Source: Bathymodiolus brooksi (Eukaryota > Mollusca > Bivalvia > Mytilida > Modiolidae). Taken from it: a DNA stretch of 64,000 bases. Of this stretch, positions 43,356-53,735 are shown piece after piece. The notes beneath the pieces were generated by a model. It had not been told where the DNA came from. It ran no database searches and saw only the letters and a program-made list of their open reading frames with translations. Within the stretch, counting starts at the first letter, position 1, and the number at the start of each line of letters is the position of its first letter. The stretch is from the NCBI GenBank assembly GCA_963680875.1, contig OY804576.1, forward strand, positions 75,149,668 to 75,213,667. The letters are read 5' to 3'. A program made the position numbers and the translations under genes.

Positions 43356-43530
43356 CTTCGAAGATACCAAAGGGGTATCGAGAAGCCATAAATTGAGGAA
43401 TAGATGACCAAAAGGAATCAGACAAGACAAAACAAAGCACTAAAACGACGACAACTGATTGAGCAACAGGAAATCTATTACAGATCGGGGTGAGCCCAGG
43501 TGCTCCGGAAGGGTGGGTAGGTCCTACTCC
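43356..43530 (-). mobile_element. Family A tail
   Basis: ccttcgaagataccaaaggg, gtatcgagaagccataaatt, gaggaatagatgaccaaaag, gattgagcaacaggaaatc, gggtgagcccaggtgctccg, gaagggtgggtaggtcctac. Confidence 0.75.
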
Positions 43531-44514
43531 GATGACACTAAAATGCTTTTATTTTATGTCGACATGTTTTCCATTAATATTGTAAATGCAGTTAGTAAAA
43601 AGGTGAACATATAATTTACAGATTTGCAATAAATATGGCGGAATTTAGTTCTTATGTTTATGATAATACTTAATAAATAATAATAATGATATAATAACAT
43701 AATAAACACGATTGTCTGCGTAGCATTCTGGTTCAAAAAAATAATCATATACTGCCGGAAATCGAGTTCAACTTCTTTTACACGTGACAATTTTTATATA
43801 CTTTTGAAATTCTTATTTAGAAGTTCAATATGGATTGACAGAAAGAAATAGTCGGGAGCTGAACCGAATCCTACATTTCTTATTAATTCAGTATAAATAC
43901 ACAAAAGCGCAATCAGGATAATACGAATTACAGGAGTATACATCACGGCCAAACTAAGTGACATAAAACAACTTTCCTGAACTTTGCAAGTCCAAAGGTG
44001 CCTTGTCTCATAGAAACGACAAATCTAATACTATAGAAGAGACATTAAAAGTATCACTTATTATTATTAAAATCAAGAAGAATATACATCTGATGCAAAC
44101 CTTTCAAAATCATATGGTTTGATGTGTTGTGCAGTACACAAATATATGTCTTGTGAGGTCAACTCATGTGCATTGATATAGCATACATATTGTGGCAGGT
44201 AACTTTACGCAAATTTCTTGTGAGATCTGCTAACGTACGTAAATTACGCTGAAGTTGGTTCAAAAATAAATGCAATTAAATAGATTATTTTGTATTATCC
44301 ATTGAAAACAGATTTGTATACAAACAGAGGAATTAGGCCAATCTTTTTTGGGTTGTACAACAGTTGATTTCATTGTTGAATTTTAAAAATGACACCGCAC
44401 TCATAAAAAACATAATCCAAGTAAAGGTATTCATTATCGTGGACCTCATAAAAATGGTAAGACTCGCGAATATGTTGTCATTGTGTGTTGAAAGGTTCTA
44501 GTCAGAATATTGTA
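43531..44514. other. No gene seen
   Basis: Unassigned AT-rich sequence. Confidence 0.35.
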
Positions 44515-44612
44515 TTTTGGAGTTCAAATAGTTTGACATTGAGCGTACCTGATGAAGGTCATTCCAGAAACGCGTCGTGTGCATTAAATTGGGTATCTAC
44601 GATTTTATTGTA
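44515..44612 (+). mobile_element. Family C end
   Basis: tttggagttcaaatagtttg, acattgagcgtacctgatga, aggtcattccagaaacgcgt, cgtgtgcattaaattgggta, tctacgattttattg. The terminal ~100 bp, with an intact hammerhead-like core. Confidence 0.75.
44543..44582 (+). ncRNA. Hammerhead-like ribozyme motif in family C
   Basis: Stem I gcgtac (44543-44548) with gtgtgc (44577-44582), six of six pairs. ctgatga at 44549-44555, gg…cc mini stem II, gaaac at 44567-44571, then gcgtc with the predicted cut after 44576. The gaaacgcg part is self-complementary (acgcgt), so two RNA copies could share stem III, a known way for short-stem-III hammerheads to work as dimers. Confidence 0.5.
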
Positions 44613-44849
44613 ATGACAAGATATTTCCTTCTGTAATTATTAACCTTCCCTTTTCATTTGACGTGGGACATGTGTATCTCCGTACATGGAAAGCAGGAAC
44701 GATTTGAAATGAATCCATTACTTAGAACGTAATACTACATAAATACATATCTAAAAGAATAGATTATTTGTACTTTTTTATTGAATAGAATAAATAGTAA
44801 TTAAACCAAGATGCATCGACCACCTGTTGTTCACATAAAAAACATGTTC

Positions 44850-45010
44850 GTTTCGGTATTCTCTAACGTTTATTTGTCCTTTATACAATTGATGTATCTA
44901 TATCGACTACGTCATTTCTTAAGTACGTCAAATGTGAACGTTCCTGGTTTTTGTTTAATAAAATGAAAAACTAAAATTCCCACACTGTAGGAACAGCTCC
45001 AGAATCCAAT
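44850..45010. repeat. B terminus scrap and family D core
   Basis: 44850-44875 has gtttcggtattctctaacgt + ttat, the last bases of B on the plus strand. 44950-45010 has aaatgaaaaactaaaattcc, cacactgtaggaacagctcc, agaatccaata, the D core in reverse. Confidence 0.5.
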
Positions 45011-46189
45011 AAATCCATAATGTGTTTATGGTGATCAGGAAAGTCGAGACTGTTAATGGAATAAAATTAATACATGAATATTTGCAACACAATGTCATTG
45101 AACTATTTTTCTTTTCGTTTGATCCGTATCACTACGTATCACTAATAGTACAATACAAAACATTCAACAAAATGGCAGCTGACACAAAGATTTAATAATG
45201 TTTTTATTTATGACATTTGTATCTAGCAATTCAATATATTAACATCACAATGTTGGTCCTAAACAAATTTCAAGCGGTACTCTTTTGTTGAATGTCATTA
45301 TATTATATGTGTAAGGAGTCTGCATTGTGACGTCATTAAAACATATATCATACGTGACGCGATCTAATATCAATACGCCATGCTGCATCAATCCATGTCA
45401 TACAGTTTATATTATATAGGATTCATCATTTTAAATAAAGGAAACGAACAAATAAACACACAAATAGAAAGACATATATAAAAACATGAACGATAAAAAG
45501 AGGTACTCACGAGCGGTTTGACCTTTCCTCAAAACATTGGAAACCACAATAACGCAATTCTCCATATAAACAATATCACATAGCTGGTTTTACCAAATAT
45601 GTACTTACAGGTCTTGTCTGTGATGCCAGGAATCATAAACAGTTTTTTTTTAATTGTGATGAACCATATTCTACCACTTAATGCGAATCAAATGTCAATT
45701 TTTAGCAAAGCAAAGAAAATATTTCATTGATAAATATCTCAATCCCTATATGCATACTCACATTTGTATATCAAAACATGTCATTTAAAATTCGACATGT
45801 CATATGAAATTACTCATAAAACATAACGTTTATCAAATTTATATACGTGTTTGTCCATGAGATTTGACGATAACTTAAATCTTACATATCACATGGTACA
45901 AGAATTCAAGAACAATACATAGTAGAAGGTATGTTGCATGATAATTTCACAAATGGACAATTTCCATTAAAATTATGATAAGTCATGACGATTTCTTTAG
46001 GATCGTCGTGTAAAATCTACCGTTAAAATATTTCTGTGACTGGTCTACTTGTAGAACCTTACTCAAACTACACATCAGTCAGCTTATTAAAGGATGATTT
46101 CACAACTGGTTACATGCACGGAGCACGAGAGGAAACATACTGCTATCACTACCAGTTTCTATGGGAATTGGTGTTAGTGATATTTTAAT
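45011..46189. other. No gene seen
   Basis: AT-rich, unassigned. Confidence 0.35.
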
Positions 46190-46530
46190 CTGTGGAATTT
46201 ATGCTATAAAAAAAGGTCAACAATTCCACCAGTATCAACAAAACAAACAATCACCACTCACCTGAAATCATTGAACATAAACAAAACACATAAATCGACA
46301 TTTTACGTTGGATTTCCATGTCCTAGCTTGGGATAGATACTAAAATGTGGCGAGGTTACACCGGCCAATAGGATCTCTTGATAATTGTACCGGCAATAGA
46401 GGTATAAACTAAAGATAAAACACCTGCACAGATTCGCTTCAACTCAAAAAGATCACATATCACAAAAATGAATGACAACATAAATATAGACAGTGCAATA
46501 TCAGTCAATGAATACTCGTAGTTAACTGAC
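46190..46530 (+). repeat. Family E copies
   Basis: ccaccagtatcaacaaaaca, atcaccactcacctgaaatc, attttacgttggatttccat, gcttgggatagatac, later gattcgcttcaactcaaaaa, gatcacatatcacaaaaatg, aatgacaacataaatataga, gtagttaactgactaata. It shares order with 2.6-2.95 kb and 36.0-36.5 kb. Confidence 0.55.
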
Positions 46531-46876
46531 TAATATCTGGCAAGGTATAATTTGCTTGCTAAAGACCATTACTCTTACAACAAAGATATCATAGCTGATA
46601 CTTGCATCGACGTTTTGTACTTTTCGCCATAGATAAATATAATATTATAAAAGGAAAAACAGGTATTAAAATAGTATCCTTATTGCGTTTCTACTTATTT
46701 ACTTTGATTATTAATCAAAGGTATGTAGTGTATTTATGGCATAGTTGTGAACAGTAGGTGCTTCCTGAGGAAGCTTTAGCTTTCAAGAGATAGACTACCC
46801 ATTTCCTGTGACACATTCACTCAACATTTGTAGAGATTGATGTATGTCTTGTCCGTTCTTTTTATAATCATATCAT

Positions 46877-46970
46877 ATCCTTCCTGTAATTATAATTAAT
46901 ACGTCTAAGACATGTTGTACTGTTAATCCTTCCTGTAATTAATACGTCTAAGACATTTTGTACTGTTAAT
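46877..46970 (+). repeat. Two-copy tandem repeat
   Basis: atccttcctgtaattataat + taatacgtctaagacatg … tactgttaat, then the same without the inner ataatt. Confidence 0.8.
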
Positions 46971-47085
46971 TTTATAAACAAAGGTTTCAGAGGCACAGTT
47001 ACCTATATATTCCAGACTTCGTTTTATATAATTAATTTTAAACCCATTTAAAAAATTGTAACAGTAAAATTTAGCCATGTAGTCT

Positions 47086-47130
47086 GTAGACGTTAGAGAA
47101 CACCGAAGGGGCAATCAAAAATGAACAACA
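47086..47130 (-). mobile_element. Family B terminus, distal part of a split copy
   Basis: gtagacgttagagaacaccg + aaggggcaatcaaaaatgaa: the last ~45 bp of B in reverse. The remainder of a B tail lies at 48566-48699, beyond the RT. Confidence 0.75.
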
Positions 47131-47493
47131 AGGGTAATAACAAAATTACCGAACTCCAAGCAATCTTACAAAGGGAAAGTCAAAACTCATAATTATATAA
47201 ACAGACAAAATCAGTCAACAACCGGAAAACTGTGAAAACCGTAATGACCCTGACTTGGTACAGGCATTTCTAAAGAAATGGTGGGTTGAATCCGATTTTA
47301 AGGCGCCAAACCTCCCGTTCTCATTACGGTTCAAAGGTTGCGGCTGTCACTATAACAGTATTTAAATACAGGAACAAAATAGGTAAAATAGTTGTCAAAG
47401 CAGTACCATATTCGGTGACGTAAATGTCAAAAATATTTTTACGTCACACATTGACAAAAAAAATATCCTTGACATTTTTTGACTTCTTTATCT
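47131..47493 (-). other. 3' untranslated region of the RT element
   Basis: Non-coding stretch between the RT stop and the B terminus. It contains ccgtaatgaccctgacttgg, tacaggcatttctaaagaaa, ggtgggttgaatc and ggcgccaaacctcccg, which resemble the family D segments aggggaggtttagggcc … aagtgcctgta in inverse. No GIY-YIG endonuclease domain is encoded here. Confidence 0.5.
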
Positions 47494-48648
47494 TTATACA
47501 TTTTCACTATATGAAAATGCATCGCTTATAATTTTTTCTGCAGAGACGCAATATATTTCGACAAGATCTTGGTATCGGAATATAAACTTTTTAAGAGATC
47601 GAATAAGGCGAATCTTTTTATAGCCCTGGTACAGTAGCCTGTTTCTCAGATGAAGATGACGTTTCAGGAAATCAGAATAATTGCTACTGGCCCTTCCATA
47701 GCGAATCAATTGCGAGATGTAAACACCATATGCAGGAGAAGCTGGTATATTGCTGCACATGCTTGGAAAATTTATGATTTTAAAATTGAAGTCGTCCCGC
47801 TTATCATAAATTTTAGTACTGAGTTGACCACTGTCGTCAAATTCGAGGCATAAGTCCAAAAATGATGCGGACGAAGCTGTATCGGTGGTCTCTTTAACTT
47901 CCAGCTCTGGAGGATATATCAATGGAAGAAATTCTGCAAATCTAGAATTATTGATAGATAAAACGTCATCAATATACCTGTATGTGAAATTAAAGGCTCT
48001 AGCCTCATGAATCTTCTTATCTTTTACAAGCTTTTGAAGAAACTCCGACTCATATGAGTATAAAAATAAATCGACTAGAAGAGGGGCACAATTCGTACCC
48101 ATTGGTATGCCGACGACCTGCTGAAACAGTGTCCCTCCAAAGGAGACAAATATGTTATCGATGAGGAACTCCAGCATACTGATCACTTGTTCCTCGGAGT
48201 AGCATGTTTTACCTTTTTGAATTTTGTTTGAAAAATATGTGGAATTGTAGCCTAACACAACAAATTTTGAGCCATAGTTTCTATGACTAAAAGCTTTATG
48301 AATTGTTTCTTTTAAGCGGGTTTTTAATTTGTCATGCGGTAGGCTGGTATATAGGGTTGAAAAATCAAAAGTTTTGATGGAGGATACCTGAGAGAAAAAT
48401 CTTGATTTCAGGTTATCCAAAAGATCTTTAGAGTTTTTCAAAATCCACATGTGATTTATGCCACTACGCGAGTAAACAGTTTTACAATATTTCTGTTGTC
48501 CCTCTTTTACTGCAGACAGAATCTTTGTCAGGTGAATAGACAATTCTTTCGTCGAACAAGTTGAGTAACTGGCAACATAGAGTAAACAGGACGAAGAAAA
48601 ACAAAACACAAACACAACGTAATATGTGTTGGACACCACTATGCGCAA
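47494..48648 (-). CDS. Penelope-like reverse transcriptase, N-terminally truncated
   Basis: A 384-codon open frame, the only preserved RT here. The frame encodes the palm with a motif A-type FDFSTLYTSLPH (catalytic Asp about residue 95), GIPMGTN at 180-186, YIDD at 225-228 (47965-47976), SFLDL at 262-266 and a thumb region with YDKRDDFNF and SPAYGVYISQLIRY. All catalytic acids are present. Homology to RT starts near residue 29 (48564); residues 1-28 are read from family B tail sequence, so the first Met is not the authentic start. Full Penelope-like proteins are longer, with more N-terminal sequence and often a C-terminal GIY-YIG nuclease; neither is seen. Expression would need the element's own or a neighbouring promoter. 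RT identity is firm; the Penelope-like subclass is from motif style. Confidence 0.85.
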   Translation of the reverse strand: MRIVVSNTYYVVFVFCFSSSCLLYVASYSTCSTKELSIHLTKILSAVKEGQQKYCKTVYSRSGINHMWILKNSKDLLDNLKSRFFSQVSSIKTFDFSTLYTSLPHDKLKTRLKETIHKAFSHRNYGSKFVVLGYNSTYFSNKIQKGKTCYSEEQVISMLEFLIDNIFVSFGGTLFQQVVGIPMGTNCAPLLVDLFLYSYESEFLQKLVKDKKIHEARAFNFTYRYIDDVLSINNSRFAEFLPLIYPPELEVKETTDTASSASFLDLCLEFDDSGQLSTKIYDKRDDFNFKIINFPSMCSNIPASPAYGVYISQLIRYGRASSNYSDFLKRHLHLRNRLLYQGYKKIRLIRSLKKFIFRYQDLVEIYCVSAEKIISDAFSYSENV

Positions 48649-48699
48649 GCAAACACAAATAACCTAAATAAGACATGAGTTCTCATATAAACAACTGAT
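48566..48699 (-). mobile_element. Family B tail, proximal part of a split copy
   Basis: aactggcaacatagagtaaa, caggacgaagaaaaacaaaa, cgtaatatgtgttggacacc, actatgcgcaagcaaacaca, aataacctaaataagacatg. It stops in the middle of the B terminal block, exactly where RT homology begins, and the missing rest of that block is at 47086-47130. Confidence 0.8.
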
Positions 48700-48724
48700 A
48701 TTCATTTCAGAATATATATTATGA

Positions 48725-48842
48725 TTGTTGGTTTACTTGCCCCCAAAGATTCTTAAATTATTCAGTTTTCAAATCTTTTGACTATGAGCGTTATTCCGGA
48801 AACGTGTTGTGCGCACTGAATTAGATATCTCTGTTTGTTATT
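48725..48842 (+). mobile_element. Family C copy, core deleted
   Basis: ggtttacttgcccccaaaga, ttcagttttcaaatcttttg, actatgagcgttattccgga, aacgtgttgtgcgcactgaa, ttagatatctctg. A deletion has removed tacctgatgaag, so the ribozyme-like core is gone. Confidence 0.7.
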
Positions 48843-48938
48843 GTGTGACATAAACATTCCATGTAATTAATTGGTTGGATTTAGTACAACAATGCGAGAG
48901 GGAGGAGAACCTCATTTTGCGCGAAGCATTTTTTTTTA

Positions 48939-49229
48939 CATAAACGTTAGAGAATACCGAAGTCGCAATCAAATATGGACAATCCAGAGAAGCTGGCAAT
49001 ACAGGTTACACAAGACGCAAAAAAGCAAATAAAAAAAACCCACAAGATAATATGTGTTGGACACCACAATACGCAAACAAACACAAATAACGTAAATACG
49101 GCATGAGCACTCATACAAACAATTGGAGATAAAGACGAAACGAACATCGTGTTCATGCGAAAATCGTAACGGACATGACAACACGGAACTCAGAACGTGA
49201 AGACATATACTAGGACCCAAGAAAACCCC
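48939..49229 (-). mobile_element. Family B tail, long copy
   Basis: cataaacgttagagaatacc, aatatggacaatccagagaa, gctggcaatacaggttacac, aagacgc, taatatgtgttggacaccac, aataacgtaaatacggcatg, ggagataaagacgaaacgaa, cgtaacggacatgacaacac, ggaactcagaacgtgaagac. It defines the internal B sequence beyond the short copies. Confidence 0.8.
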
Positions 49230-49581
49230 AACTAAATCAGTGTTGTGAGAGTCTAACAATAATAATACTTTAGATTCCAGAGGGATTTATTCATATATGA
49301 TGTTTCCAACTGTACATATGACTTTTGCGCACCTGCTGTCATAAGCTCTGCTTACAGAAAAGCACAATATATCAATTAACATTTGTGCATAATCTCCTGC
49401 CGCCCCATACAGACGCAATCAATCATAATTATCAAGAATATATCTTAAAGTACAAACTTGTGACATCGATCTCTCGGATCAATAAAATATGTTTCATCAT
49501 TTGTTAAACCTATTTAGCTGAACATTAATAAGGACATTCTGACGTCATATATTTTGCTTGACAACATATCAACAAGAAAAG

Positions 49582-49975
49582 ACTGAAGTCACCAAGAGAA
49601 TAATTAGAAGACGTAAATCGAAAGTGAGTTATGGTGTTTAATGCCACTTTCAACAATATCTCATGGTGGTAGTCAGTTTTATTGGTAGATGAACCAGGAA
49701 TATCTGGAAAAAACCACCGACCTGTCGCTGAAAGTCACTGAAAACTTTATCACATAAAGTTGTATCGAATGCACCTCGCCATGAACGAGATTCAAACTCA
49801 CAACTTTAGTGGTGATGGGCACTGATTGCATAGATAGTTGTAAATCGAACTACCATACCATCACAACAAAGACGAAGGACAGACAATGGGCATAACAGTG
49901 TACAAAAGGGACAAACAATGATCTACAAAACACAATGCAGAAAACTAAAGATTGAGCAACACAACCCAGTTAAGA
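49582..49975 (-). mobile_element. Family A tail split by a SINE
   Basis: The left piece (49582-49623) is gactgaagtcaccaagagaa … agaagacgtaaatcgaa. The right piece (from about 49868) resumes with gacgaaggacagacaatggg, then gatctacaaaacacaatgca and gattgagcaacacaaccc. In uninterrupted copies cgtaaatcgaagaaggacag is continuous, so the insertion point is clear. Confidence 0.8.
49624..49867 (-). mobile_element. tRNA-headed SINE inserted in an A tail
   Basis: gtgagttatggtgtttaatg, ccactttcaacaatatctca, aatatctggaaaaaaccacc, tttatcacataaagttgtat, cacctcgccatgaacgagat, and the reversed head aactaccataccatcacaac. cgaa(a)g/cgaagg at the two edges may be a short target-site duplication. Confidence 0.8.
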
Positions 49976-51229
49976 TTTGGGAGGAAATACAGTCATCACT
50001 AGTATATGTAGATACATTTCCATCATCATACTATCTATCAATTTGATGCTTTATCGTGTGTCTTCTTAATACTAATTGATTAATTTTATAAGCTTGCATG
50101 ATCTCAAAGTCTGTTAAAATATCACAGTTAACCCACTATCAGCTATGATGGTACAATCTGCTGCTGGTTTTAGATATTCACTCTTAATAAAAATGACATA
50201 TATTGACGTTCTTATAGATGTAGTGTACATTAAATATTAACAAATTAATTACTCATCTTTGTGAGAAAGCAGATGTAATAAACGTCATGGAATTGTTGGA
50301 AATAAATTAGTATATTACATGACTGTAATTTAGCTTGAATATGATTGGCTTAAAACTGACTAAGATGTTTTGAGTACTCGCGACATCACCTCATCGACTA
50401 ATTTTTTTTTTTGCATAAATATTCCGAAACTGACTTTTCAAGATAAAAATAGATCCTGACAGGTTTCTGGGAAGTAATATATCCCTCGCAAGGCATAATA
50501 ATAGAAGGGGAAACAACGGATTTTTGCTATCCTACCAAATTCATTCTTTCGTTACTCAATAACCAATGAGAGTGCGCTTAAATTTAGTTTTTCGACTGAA
50601 TCATAAACATGCTCATGAAATAAAGCAATCATTGACTTTGGAATAGGTTGCTATCTGGTTTATCAAAGTCAATAATTTTATAATGCTATTGTATAACAAT
50701 AACCTGCAATCAAAACATTTTCAGTACAAATAAGGGAATGCGTATAAACCTTATCTTTATTCATACTCCACGTATAAAGTTCTCCTGGTACCTGATATAT
50801 AGGGAGCGAATGGTAACAGTATAGTACAGACTGGAAAGATAACGCCATTGAAAACTATTGGAAAGATGCTTGTTTCTGCTCTTTATTAGGAAGTTGTTTT
50901 TGATTTTCTGGCAATGCAGGGTGAAGACAATATACGTTCATTGTCGGCAAAAATAAAATTCATTTACATCCGCTGCGAAACAGGCAAAATGTTTCAGATA
51001 AACATGGCGGCTTTATGAGCTTTCTTCTCACACAATTTTACACTGGTAATAAAATTAGGACAAAATGAGCAATCTTATATAATTGCTTCCTTTAATAACG
51101 AAATTATCATTATTTATATTGGAAACATTACAAGTAAAAACAAAAATACAAACCCAATTAACTATAAGACAAAGAAGTGTAACAGTTTAATTGATAGAAC
51201 GTAATGCTTAAAATAAAGATATGCAAATA
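49976..51229. other. No gene seen
   Basis: AT-rich single-copy-looking sequence without recognised domain or repeat. Confidence 0.35.
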
Positions 51230-51386
51230 GAAAAGTTTGAGGATGTCAAAGGGGTAATCAGGATCTTGTAAATCGAAGAATAACTAATACAGGGAGCAAA
51301 ATAAAAATGACAAAAGGACCAGCAATGATCTACAAAACTAGCGATTGAACAACACGAACCTCACGAAAAAGGGACTCCGGAAGATA
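51230..51386 (-). mobile_element. Family A tail
   Basis: gaaaagtttgaggatgtcaa, aggggtaatcaggatcttgt, aaatcgaagaataactaata, ggaccagcaatgatctacaa, gcgattgaacaacacgaacc, gggactccggaaga. The purine-rich block is shortened. Confidence 0.75.
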
Positions 51387-51591
51387 AAAACTATGAGGAT
51401 TAAGCTTTTTTTCAAAATCTTTCTTATTCAGTGCGGATGGATCGGCAGAATTTCAACATTAGAAATGCGCTTACTCCTATAGTAAAGTAATATTTCATAA
51501 GACTTTAAAGCGGACCGCTCTCAGTACAATATGGTGTCATATTTTTTATTAGTATGATATGGATACATATTTATAACTATTTAAAACTAAG

Positions 51592-51765
51592 GTTCTCCTC
51601 CCTCGGACATAAGTGATCGTAGCCGATTTTGTTCAGGTTTATGCCCTTTTGCTTGCTTGCTCCCAAAGGCTTTTAAATATTTTGACTATGATCGTACCCT
51701 TTGAAAGCTATTCCAGTAACGCATCGTGTAGACTAAATAAGTTATCTACCTTTTCTAATGTTTAA
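51592..51765 (+). mobile_element. Family C copy, mutated core
   Basis: aaggttctcctccctcggac, ataagtgatcgtagccgatt, ttgttcaggtttatgccctt, ttgcttgctcccaaaggctt, tgactatgatcgtacccttt, gaaagctattccagtaacgc. CUGAUGA is changed to CCUUUGA and GAAAC to GUAAC. Confidence 0.7.
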
Positions 51766-51949
51766 AAAAAACTGTTGAAGCCAAACCTAAATAAAATAGC
51801 AACTACTTTTGTGCCCGAAGTGATATTTGAACCTTTTTTTAAATTTTATTTTATGCTTCAGTGCTAATCCTAGATATAACTATCATTTAGATACAGTCAA
51901 AATACATTAATGTTTAGAAAAGGGCAATTTTATGTTGAAGAAAGTGCTG

Positions 51950-52043
51950 TTGTTTTGTTTTGCTTCGTCTTGTATACCCTATGTTGCCAATTTCTCTGGA
52001 TTATCCATTTTTGATTGCCCCTTCGGTATTCTCTAACGTTTAA
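51950..52043 (+). mobile_element. Family B terminus
   Basis: tttgttttgcttcgtcttgt, ataccctatgttgccaattt, ctctggattatccatttttg, attgccccttcggtattctc, taacgttta. Confidence 0.85.
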
Positions 52044-52585
52044 TTCATGTGAGGCCTATGGTTTTCTGAATAAATGTGTTATTTTATTAACTAAATGTCT
52101 CTGAAGCCCTGAAAGTCTGCTTATTTTATAGATTCAATATCTACCCCATTGTAAGCTTTTAATGCGTCCCATTGCATTGTTTTTTTTCGCCCCATTGATT
52201 TATGAAACCGCCCCAATGTAAATCAGCGACTAATAATAACGAATCATCTGTCATAATCTGTCCATATCCGTGTCAAGAGGTTTAGCAAAGAACATCTAAT
52301 AAATCATCTCTCAAGTCTTCAATTAACCCAATATCTATTTTTGAATATATCCATTACGTACCGTCCATATATGATTAAAACATTGTTGCATTGTTCTCTC
52401 TGTGCATAGCATATAAGATAATAGACAGATGTGAAAAATAGTGACCTTCAATTGGCATTTGACCTTTGACCAGCAATAAATTAGTCTATTAATATCTATA
52501 TGTTTGAAGTTCATTGCTATTTTTACTCATTTCTGTCTACATATCATATAAAGTGTCTCGGAGACGAGGCTTATCCTAATTAAAA

Positions 52586-52767
52586 CAGTCCAACCTGGTT
52601 ATATCGAATTCGGATAAGACGTTATCGTGGATAACTCAAAGTTACTTTTTAATTCGTTCGTAGTAGATTTCAGCTTAATTTTTCTCTATCCCAGATAGAT
52701 CGAATGCTCGAATATTTTGAAGTGAAATCTTCTTTCATTTCCACTTCCAAACAAAGAGGTTCGACTG
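52586..52767. mobile_element. Pogo/Tigger-like MITE, diverged
   Basis: CAGTCCAACCTGG … left, and GAGGTTCGACTG right: inverse-matching ends of the same type as 33465. The inside (tatatcgaattcggataaga) differs, so it is a separate subfamily. No flanking TA duplication is seen. Confidence 0.6.
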
Positions 52768-53472
52768 TCCATCATTATCTATACTCATAATCAGGTGAGA
52801 TAAGTATAGTTTTACAATAAATGCTACACTGTCTGTAAATTGTGATAGAGCATCAACTAATGCCATGCCAATAACATAGGGAGAATGTGGTCCTTAAATA
52901 TTCATAAGTTAACGATTAGTAAATAGGCCATATGAATAAGTGCACAGCTTATGCTAAATGGATAAGAAACATTTAATGCAACATTTAAATAGTACACTAT
53001 ATAGCAAATATACACAAATCACACTTTTCTTTCTTACTAAATTTCAAGAGTGAAATACACAAAAAAATGTTATTTCTTTAGAACACCAACGGGATAAAGG
53101 GACACTTTTATGTGTGCAATAGTGCTACATCACAGCATGAAACGAACATGTGTACTTATTTTACATAGAATAGGCAATCAAATATTGTACAGTAATAAAA
53201 TGAAAACAAAAAATATCACACTGTTTTATCAAAGGTGAATGTGATCGTTTGAATTCAGTTATACAAGTTCGTAAAGTAAATGAGCATATCCACCAATTCA
53301 CAAATAGATTTAAGTAAAAATAATAAATATCCATGTTCACTAGAATAATGTAAAATATAGATATATCTTGTATAATTGGATTATGGATGTTGCCTTAGGC
53401 CACATATAAACTTAATCAGTCTTCGCCATGCACAAACATAAGGGTCTGATTGCATAGATAGGTGTAGACGGA
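52768..53472. other. No gene seen
   Basis: AT-rich. Short D-like (53185-53225) and SINE-like (53395-53470, tcttcgccatgcacaaac, ctgattgcatagataggtgt) scraps only. Confidence 0.35.
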
Positions 53473-53735
53473 AAATTTTGAAGATATCAAAAGGGTAATC
53501 AGAATCCATAAATCGAAGAAGGACTGACAACACAATGATGAAAATAAAAAGAACAAATAACTATTTACAAAACACTATCCATAAAACTAAAGATCGAGCA
53601 GCACGAATCCCAGAAAAATCGGGATTGAACCCATGTGTTCCGGAAGGTTAAGTAGTTCCTGCTCTACGAGTGGCACTCGTCGTGTTACTCTATTTACAAA
53701 CTAGGTGACAAGTGATGAATGAGGAAAGAACCTGC
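53473..53735 (-). mobile_element. Family A 3' tail
   Basis: aaaattttgaagatatcaaa, agggtaatcagaatccataa, atcgaagaaggactgacaac, actaaagatcgagcagcacg, aatcccagaaaaatcgggat, tgttccggaaggttaagtag, ttcctgctctacgagtggca. It directly adjoins an RT remnant with the stop in place. Confidence 0.85.
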
